From assembly GCA_030038115.1 (NCBI GenBank), contig JASHPM010000461.1:1-42875 (forward strand): 42,875 nucleotides of DNA. The letters run 5' to 3'. A program made the position numbers and the translations under genes. The DNA is from Acidobacteriaceae bacterium (GTDB lineage Bacteria > Acidobacteriota > Terriglobia > Terriglobales > Acidobacteriaceae). Of the stretch, positions 25,918-32,580 are shown piece by piece (position 1 is the stretch's first letter; each line of letters starts with the position of its first letter). The notes beneath the pieces were generated by a model that saw nothing but the letters and a program-made list of their open reading frames with translations, was not told where the DNA came from and searched no databases.

Positions 25918-28900
25918 ATGTCGGCGCCAGGAGATAAAACCCAGACCATTTCACGGCGGAATCTGCTGAAGGGCATGGGACTCGCGCCGCTGCTCCTCCG
26001 GCCAGCGTCTTTTCGAGGGTTCCCGTTCCTCTCCCGAATTCCAGAGACCGCTTTGGAATTTGCACTCCCTTATGCGGACATCCGCCTGACGCCGCACTAT
26101 CCGGCACAGTCTCCACTGGCCGATCTTTTTCGCCTCGTTCCTGCCGGTTCGGATAATTACCCCACCGAGAAGTACGCGGTGGAAATCGAATCGCACTTAC
26201 ACGAATGGAGCAGCAATCTGAGATCTTCGTCGCGCGATGTCGCGTCGCTTGCCCCGTATCTGGATTCGGCGGTCGAAGCCTGCTGCCTCGATCCCTCTAA
26301 AGAGACCCTGTTGCGTTCCGGTTTCGGATTTGACGTGGTCAGAAGAGAGTTCGGTGCAGCGGTTCAGTCCGGACGTGACCCATTTCTGGCGCAGCTGAAG
26401 ACCTGGCTGGAACCAGCAGCGTCAGTGGAAACGGCCGAGTTCGAAATCTACGGCATCGAGCAAACCGGCAGCGAACCCCTGACCGTGCGCGCGGACATTC
26501 GCTACGACATCGCCGCCACCCGGCACGATGGACGTCGTGAGGAACGCGCCGGGGCGTGGCGAACCGAGTGGGTTTGCGCCACGCCGGGAGCGTGGAAGGC
26601 TCGCCAATGGCAGGCGAGCGAGGAAACGCTCAGCGTCGCCAGTGGTCCGGTTTTTCTGGACGTGACCCCACAAGCCATGGCGGGCGCTGATTCCTGGAAG
26701 ACCCAGCTGGCCCACGGTGTGGATTACTGGAGGACCGTACTCGACGGGGCCTGCGGGGTCGACATTTACAACAACTCCGGGGTGGCCGTGGGAGACTTCG
26801 ACAACGACGGCTTCGACGACTTCTACATTTGCCAACCGGCCGGGCTTCCCAACCGCCTGTACCGAAACCGTGGCGACGGCACGTTTGAAGATGTGACTGA
26901 CCGAGCCGGCGTCGGGGTGCTGGACAACACGCCCTGCGCGCTGTTCGCCGATTTCCGTAACGTGGGGCTGCAGGATTTGGTCGTGGTAACCGCAGCCGGG
27001 CCGCTCCTGTTCCTGAATCAAGGCGACGGAAGTTTTTCGCTCAGGCGGGACGCGTTTCAGTTTGCGCGGCCTCCTCAGGGCTCTTTCACCCATGCCGCGG
27101 CCGCGGACTATGATCGCGACGGCCGGCTCGATCTCTACTTCTGCACATACATGTACTATCTCGGCCTCGACCAGTATCACTATCCGGTTCCCTACTACGA
27201 CGCGCGAAACGGGCCGCCCAACTGTCTGCTGCGCAACCAGGGGAACGGAACGTTTGTAGAGACGACGGCCGCGGCGGGCCTCGACGCAGAGAACAATCGC
27301 TACAGCTTCGCCTGCGCGTGGGGCGATTCCCGCGGAAACGGCCTGCCCGATCTCTTCGTCGCCAACGATTTCGGAACCTCGCAACTCTACCGCAATAACG
27401 GCGATGGCACCTTCAGTGATGCTTCAAAAGCTGCCCAAGTGGAGGGCGTGGGCGCGGGCATGAGCTGCGCATGGTCCGATTTCGATAACAGTGGGCGCCA
27501 GAGCGTCTACGTGGCAAGCATGTGGGAGGCGGCAGGGCAAAGGATCTCCATGCAGAAGCAGTTTCATGCTGCGGCCCCGGAGACCATTCGCGCACTCTAT
27601 CGGCGCCACGCGCGCGGCAACGCGCTCTACGGCAACCAGGGCGATGGCACTTTCCGCAACCTGGGGCACGAAGCCGGCGTGGAGATGGGGCGATGGTCGT
27701 GGTGCTCGGATTTCTGGGACTTCGATCACGACGGATATCCGGATCTCTACGTCGCCAACGGCTACATCTCCGGGCCGGACCTGGGAGATCTTGCCAGCTT
27801 CTTCTGGCGTCAGGTGGTGGCGAAGTCGCCCGAGGACGCTACCCCCAACGAAGGCTACGAACGGGGATGGAGCGCCATCAACGAACTGATCCGATCGGAC
27901 AGTACGTGGCACGGCTACGCGAGAAACGTCATGTTTGCGAACAATCGTGACGGGACTTTCTCTGAGGTTTCCGCGCCTGCAGGTTTGGACTTTCGCGACG
28001 ATAGCCGCGCCTTCGCTCTCGCTGATCTGGATCATGACGGGCGCCTGGAGATCATCCTGAAGAATCGCAATGCTCCCCAGTTGCGCATTCTGCACAACGC
28101 CCTGCCGGATATCGGCGCGTCGGTCGCGTTTCGTCTCCGCGGGCAAACCAGCAATCGCGACGGCATTGGCGCAGCCGTCACAGTGGAGTCGGGAACGCTT
28201 CGCCAGACAAAATACCTTCAGGGTGGTTCGGGCTTTCTCGCCCAGCACTCCAAAGAGGTTTTCTTCGGCGTGGGAAAGACGCAGTCAGGCGTGCAGACGA
28301 CGGTTCGCTGGCCCAGCGGCCTTACGCAGAAATTCGAGAACCTGCCTGTTAACCATCGAATTGAGCTGGAGGAAGGCTCGAATTCCTTTGTAGCGAAGCC
28401 GTACTCCGCAACGCCCGTTGCCTGGTCGCAGGCCGGCGCGCCGCAGCCGGTGGAGAGGCTGCCCCACCGCGCTGACAGCTGGCTGCTGGAGCCGCTGACA
28501 GCTCCGGATTTTTCCGCGCCGGACGCGACCGGGAGAACGCACGATCTGCGCAGCCTGCGGGGCAGCTTCGTACTTTTGCATTTCTGGGCAACGACGAACC
28601 CGCAGTGCCGCGAGCAGCTTAAGGCGCTCCAGCTGCATCGGTTCGCTCTCGCGGCCGGACGAGTGGAGATACTGGCGGTGAATCTTGACGATCCCGCCGC
28701 ACAGGAGTCAGCGAAACTGCTGGCCGCGCAGGAGGGGCTTAGTTTTCCAGTTGTATTCGCCAGCGAAGAGTTAGCAGGCATCTATAACATCACCTGCAGC
28801 TACCTGTTCGACCGGCGCAGGGATCTGGTTATTCCCACATCGCTCCTCATCGACCCACAGGGACGAATCATCAAGGTGTATCAGGGCGCTATTGATCCAG

Positions 28901-29757
28901 TTCAACTGTCCGAGGATGCGCGGACGGCTCCTCACACGGCCGCCGAGCGCATGCGGCGAGCGCTGCCATTTCGCGGAGAGCTTTTGCAGGGCTCCTTTCT
29001 GCGCAATGACTTCACCTATGGCGTAGCTCTTTTTCAACATGGCTATCTGGATCAGGCCGAGCTGTCTTTCCGTGAAGTTCTCGCGCACAAGCCCGACGAT
29101 CCCGAGGCGTACTACAATCTCGGGACGCTAAGTCTGCGACGAAATGATTTGCAGCAGGCGCGAAAGTATCTGCAGCAGACTGTGAAACTGCGGCCCGACT
29201 ACCCCGAGGCGTGGAATAACCTCGGCATGATCTCGGCTCAGGTGGGTGAACCGGACGAAGCGGTGCGGGATTTTGAGCAGTCGTTGCTGCTTCGTCCAGG
29301 CTACGCCATCGCATTGTTGAACCTGGGCAACGTGTACCGGCGCCAGAGAAATTTCGCCAAAGCCGAGCAGTGTCTGCAAGAGGCGGCTGCCACGCAGCCG
29401 GACGATCCAGCAGTGAATTACAGCCTCGGAATGCTATATGCCGGGCAGAATCGGGAACAGACCGCGGTCGCCTATTTCAACAAGGCGATCGCTCTGCGCC
29501 CCGACTATCCCCAGGCGCTCAATAATCTCGGGGTTCTGTTGGTTCACATGCAGAATTACGAGCAAGCCGAGGTGCAGTTCCGAGCCTGCATCCGACTGGT
29601 ACCCGCATTTGATCAGTCATATCTGAACCTCGCCGGCCTCTACGCGATGCGCGGTGAGACACTGCAGGCGAAGGAAGTATTGCAGCAGCTGTTGCGCATC
29701 CAGCCCGGCAACCAGAGCGCGCGGCAGGCGCTGGGAATGCTACAATCGGCGCGCTGA
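25918..29757 (+). CDS. Tat-exported CRTAC1-thioredoxin-TPR fusion protein
   Basis: A 1279-aa multidomain protein of unknown function. Start ATG 25918; an in-frame GTG at 25903 is an alternative. The Tat signal is S-R13-R14-N-L-L-K-G then a hydrophobic stretch. Residues about 30-270 are an unrecognised region. Residues about 280-730 are FG-GAP/VCBS repeats (GDFDNDGFDDFYI, DYDRDGRLDLYF, DFDHDGYPDLYV, DLDHDGRLEII). Residues about 740-810 form the ASPIC/UnbV domain (SNRDGIGAAVTVES, VFFGVGKTQSGVQTTVRWPSG). Residues about 850-990 are a redoxin/TlpA-like fold (APDFSAPDATGRTHDLRSL, SFVLLHFWATTNPQC, SLLIDPQGRIIKVYQG). There the usual WCxxC is N894-P-Q-C897, so only one redox Cys remains. Residues about 1020-1270 contain about seven TPRs. 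It is divergent from the TonB receptor and 24 nt before a TPR gene. Confidence 0.88.
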   Translation: MSAPGDKTQTISRRNLLKGMGLAPLLLRPASFRGFPFLSRIPETALEFALPYADIRLTPHYPAQSPLADLFRLVPAGSDNYPTEKYAVEIESHLHEWSSNLRSSSRDVASLAPYLDSAVEACCLDPSKETLLRSGFGFDVVRREFGAAVQSGRDPFLAQLKTWLEPAASVETAEFEIYGIEQTGSEPLTVRADIRYDIAATRHDGRREERAGAWRTEWVCATPGAWKARQWQASEETLSVASGPVFLDVTPQAMAGADSWKTQLAHGVDYWRTVLDGACGVDIYNNSGVAVGDFDNDGFDDFYICQPAGLPNRLYRNRGDGTFEDVTDRAGVGVLDNTPCALFADFRNVGLQDLVVVTAAGPLLFLNQGDGSFSLRRDAFQFARPPQGSFTHAAAADYDRDGRLDLYFCTYMYYLGLDQYHYPVPYYDARNGPPNCLLRNQGNGTFVETTAAAGLDAENNRYSFACAWGDSRGNGLPDLFVANDFGTSQLYRNNGDGTFSDASKAAQVEGVGAGMSCAWSDFDNSGRQSVYVASMWEAAGQRISMQKQFHAAAPETIRALYRRHARGNALYGNQGDGTFRNLGHEAGVEMGRWSWCSDFWDFDHDGYPDLYVANGYISGPDLGDLASFFWRQVVAKSPEDATPNEGYERGWSAINELIRSDSTWHGYARNVMFANNRDGTFSEVSAPAGLDFRDDSRAFALADLDHDGRLEIILKNRNAPQLRILHNALPDIGASVAFRLRGQTSNRDGIGAAVTVESGTLRQTKYLQGGSGFLAQHSKEVFFGVGKTQSGVQTTVRWPSGLTQKFENLPVNHRIELEEGSNSFVAKPYSATPVAWSQAGAPQPVERLPHRADSWLLEPLTAPDFSAPDATGRTHDLRSLRGSFVLLHFWATTNPQCREQLKALQLHRFALAAGRVEILAVNLDDPAAQESAKLLAAQEGLSFPVVFASEELAGIYNITCSYLFDRRRDLVIPTSLLIDPQGRIIKVYQGAIDPVQLSEDARTAPHTAAERMRRALPFRGELLQGSFLRNDFTYGVALFQHGYLDQAELSFREVLAHKPDDPEAYYNLGTLSLRRNDLQQARKYLQQTVKLRPDYPEAWNNLGMISAQVGEPDEAVRDFEQSLLLRPGYAIALLNLGNVYRRQRNFAKAEQCLQEAAATQPDDPAVNYSLGMLYAGQNREQTAVAYFNKAIALRPDYPQALNNLGVLLVHMQNYEQAEVQFRACIRLVPAFDQSYLNLAGLYAMRGETLQAKEVLQQLLRIQPGNQSARQALGMLQSAR

Positions 29758-29781
29758 ATCGGCGCCGGAAAGCGGCCTGCG

Positions 29782-32310
29782 ATGGAGACGGAGACCTTGC
29801 ACCAGCAACAGAATAACGCCGGGAGGAGCGCATGGCGTGTGGCTGGGGCCCTGCTCCTGATTCCCGTTCTGCTTTCGGACCGCGGGACAAACGCGCAGGC
29901 TCAAAGCGCGGGTACTTCTAAAGAGCTGCAGGCCATTGAAGTTCAGGTGCGCCAGGGAAATCTCGATCAGGCCAAATCCACGCTCCTCGCAGTCATCGCG
30001 CGGAACCCCTCCAGCGTCGAAGGCTATAACCTGCTGGGAATCATCGACAGCGAACAGCAAGATGATGGGGGAGCGCTCGCGGCATTCGAAAAAGCCCTGC
30101 AGCTGGCGCCCGGCTCGGTTCGGACACATAACAATTTGGGAAATTTGTATCTGAGCGAGAAACATCTCGACCTGGCGGAGCAGGAGTTTCGGACCGCCAT
30201 TCGTCTGGATCCGCGCGATCCGGACAGCAGCTTCAATCTGGCCTCGCTGCTCATGGCGCGCGGAAAGCCGCGGGAGGCAGTCATTTACTTCGAGCGGGTG
30301 CATCCCGCAGACCGCGAGTCGCGTCTGGGGCTGATCGAGGCCTGCCTGCGTAGCGGTCGCACAGCCGACGCCCTGCGCATCGCCGCGTCGCTTTCCGCTG
30401 ATAACGGCAGTGACGTCAAGCTCCACTTTACTCTCGGAGTTCTGCTCGCCGGCCAGGGGCAGTACCCTCCAGCGGAGCTGGAACTGCAAAAAGCCGACGC
30501 TCTGCAGCCCGATACTTTTGAGATTATCTTTAACTTAGGCCAGGCCTATCTTCTCGATAAGCAGTATTCCAGGGCAGAGCTGCAACTGACCCAGGCGCTC
30601 CGGCTTCAGCCGGATTCCATCTCCGCGCTCTATCTGCTCGCGGAAACGCACTGGAAGCAGTCGCAGCCGCTGGATGCTCTGGAGTTACTCGTGAAGGCGC
30701 ACAAGCTCGCGCCGAAAAATACTGACATCGTTCTCCTCATGGCGCAGATCAGCATGGCACAGGGTTATTTCGAGGATGCGATTCCTCTACTGCAAGGCGG
30801 TCTCGAGATTGATCCGCAGCGGTCTGATCTTCGATCCGCGCTCGGCGAGAGCTACTTCAAGGCCGATCAGATGGAGAAGGCGATCCACGAATTCCAGACA
30901 GTAGTAGCCAGCGACCCATCGCCCCGCGCGTACTCCTTTCTCGGTCTGGCTCATACCTATCTCGGACAGTATGACCTCGCAAAGCAGGATTTTCGGAATG
31001 GACTCCGCCTCGATCCCCACAGCAGTTTTTGCATGTTCAATCTCGGCTATATCGCCGAAAGGCAGGGCGATACCACGACCGCCGCTGCGACCTTCCGGCA
31101 GGTACTCGCCTCGGACCCACACTTTGCGGATGCTCTGCTCGAGTTAGCCAGCCTGGATATCGAATCAGTACACTACGCGGAAGCTGAGGCTTTACTCACA
31201 CGGTATATCAAGGTTAGTAACACCCCCGCACCCGGATACTACAAGCTATCCGTCGTGGAGAGGAAACTGCACAGACCGGCCGAGGCCAACCGCGCTCTCG
31301 CACAGTTCGAATACTCTTCGCGCAGCGCTGCGACCAATTCCTACCTTTATGAGGACTTATTCGACTATCTCGACAATCGATCAAAACTTTCCGCGGGGGC
31401 ACGGGAGCAGCAGGATCTCGCCCAGCTGATCGATCAGAGTAAAAAGCATCCCGACCAGCCGGAGATTCTCTATATGCTGGCGCAGGCTTACCTGCGCACC
31501 GGGAATGTGGACGAGGCGAGGAATACAATCGCCCTGCTCGACCAGCTGCGAGCCGGCGACTACCGAACTCTGACCGGCGCGGGCGTGCTTCTCGCGCGCT
31601 TTCGTCTGTACGATGATGCCATCCGTCAGTTCGACGCCGCGCTCCAGTCGAATCCTGATTCCGACGACGCGAAGTTCGACCTTGCCAATGCCCTTTTCCG
31701 CAAGGGCCAGTATGCGGAAGCCCTCGATGTCTGCCAGCGCGTTTCCGACCAGGAGCGCGGCGACGACGCCTACCTCGCGCTGGTCGGCGATATTTATGCC
31801 CATCTGGGGCAGACGGCGCGTGCAGAGCAGAACGATCGCGGCGCAATCGAGCGCAGCCCCGACAACGACCAGAATTATCTTTCTCTGGCGTTGCTCCAGT
31901 TTCGCGAAGGTGACTTTGCCGCTGCGAAGCATACCCTGCTGGAGGGCCAGGCGCACGTGCCCGCCTCTGGAAAAATTCTTTGGGGGCTGGGGGTCGCTTC
32001 GGTGATGCAGGGCGATACTGCCGCCGCCGCGAAGGATTTCGAAAAAGCTGTGGATTTGCTACCGGAGTGGCCGGGAAGCTATTCGATGCTGGGCATCTTT
32101 TATTTTCAGACCGGCCAGATCACGCAGGCCAGAGAAGTGCTGGATCGCTTCCGCCAAAGCGGCGCACAAGGAGGTCTGGACGTGAGTCGCATCGAACAGG
32201 TTCTGGACGCGGCGCCGCAGACCAATGCTTCCGCCAACTCTCCGTTGCCCATGGAGAAACGCGAACAGCTGTTGCAGATGGCTCTGCTCCTCGCCGGACG
32301 GACCCTCTAG
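29782..32310 (+). CDS. Large secreted TPR protein
   Basis: An 842-aa protein made almost wholly of tetratricopeptide repeats, roughly twenty, after an N-terminal signal peptide (WRVAGALLLIPVLLSDRGTNAQA). Clear units include GNLDQAKSTLLAVIARNPSSVEGYNLLG, LAEQEFRTAIRLDPRDPDSSFNLA, YSRAELQLTQALRLQPDSISALYLLA and AAAKDFEKAVDLLPEWPGSYSMLG. It probably serves as a periplasmic or surface scaffold for the upstream CRTAC1-Trx-TPR protein, with which it is co-oriented at 24 nt. The ATG start has only a weak Shine-Dalgarno; GGGAGGAG at 29821-29828 could instead serve an in-frame GTG at 29839, but that would remove the basic n-region of the signal. Function unknown. Confidence 0.87.
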   Translation: METETLHQQQNNAGRSAWRVAGALLLIPVLLSDRGTNAQAQSAGTSKELQAIEVQVRQGNLDQAKSTLLAVIARNPSSVEGYNLLGIIDSEQQDDGGALAAFEKALQLAPGSVRTHNNLGNLYLSEKHLDLAEQEFRTAIRLDPRDPDSSFNLASLLMARGKPREAVIYFERVHPADRESRLGLIEACLRSGRTADALRIAASLSADNGSDVKLHFTLGVLLAGQGQYPPAELELQKADALQPDTFEIIFNLGQAYLLDKQYSRAELQLTQALRLQPDSISALYLLAETHWKQSQPLDALELLVKAHKLAPKNTDIVLLMAQISMAQGYFEDAIPLLQGGLEIDPQRSDLRSALGESYFKADQMEKAIHEFQTVVASDPSPRAYSFLGLAHTYLGQYDLAKQDFRNGLRLDPHSSFCMFNLGYIAERQGDTTTAAATFRQVLASDPHFADALLELASLDIESVHYAEAEALLTRYIKVSNTPAPGYYKLSVVERKLHRPAEANRALAQFEYSSRSAATNSYLYEDLFDYLDNRSKLSAGAREQQDLAQLIDQSKKHPDQPEILYMLAQAYLRTGNVDEARNTIALLDQLRAGDYRTLTGAGVLLARFRLYDDAIRQFDAALQSNPDSDDAKFDLANALFRKGQYAEALDVCQRVSDQERGDDAYLALVGDIYAHLGQTARAEQNDRGAIERSPDNDQNYLSLALLQFREGDFAAAKHTLLEGQAHVPASGKILWGLGVASVMQGDTAAAAKDFEKAVDLLPEWPGSYSMLGIFYFQTGQITQAREVLDRFRQSGAQGGLDVSRIEQVLDAAPQTNASANSPLPMEKREQLLQMALLLAGRTL

Positions 32311-32319
32311 CCGTGAAGA

Positions 32320-32332
32320 CCGAGAACCTCGG
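32320..32332 (+). terminator. Short hairpin after the large TPR gene
   Basis: CCGAG-AAC-CTCGG forms a 5-bp hairpin starting 9 nt after the stop, but no T-run follows. Weak terminator candidate at best. Confidence 0.2.
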
Positions 32333-32481
32333 CTGGGCCTGCCGCGCAAAATCCTGAATGAAATCCGGAATGATCGGACAAACACGTCGATGGACTTGTT
32401 GGCTGGCACGAGAGCCGTTAGCAACTGGGAGAACCCCTGGCTCTGGACTTTGGGGTGTCGCGGATAAAGTTGATGGGCGTT

Positions 32482-32487
32482 TATACT
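32482..32487 (+). promoter_or_regulatory. Possible -10 box for the GH2 gene
   Basis: TATACT lies 93 nt upstream of the GH2 ATG in the 270-nt gap after the TPR gene. No convincing -35 at normal spacing. The palindrome AACGCGTT at 32530-32537 would lie in the leader. Confidence 0.25.
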
Positions 32488-32580
32488 TGCGTCGCTCTGA
32501 ATTGTGCCTGAAGAAGGGGCCAATTTGTGAACGCGTTGCGTTGGTTGCGCTCGCGAGACTGACGACTGCCTGGAGACGAA

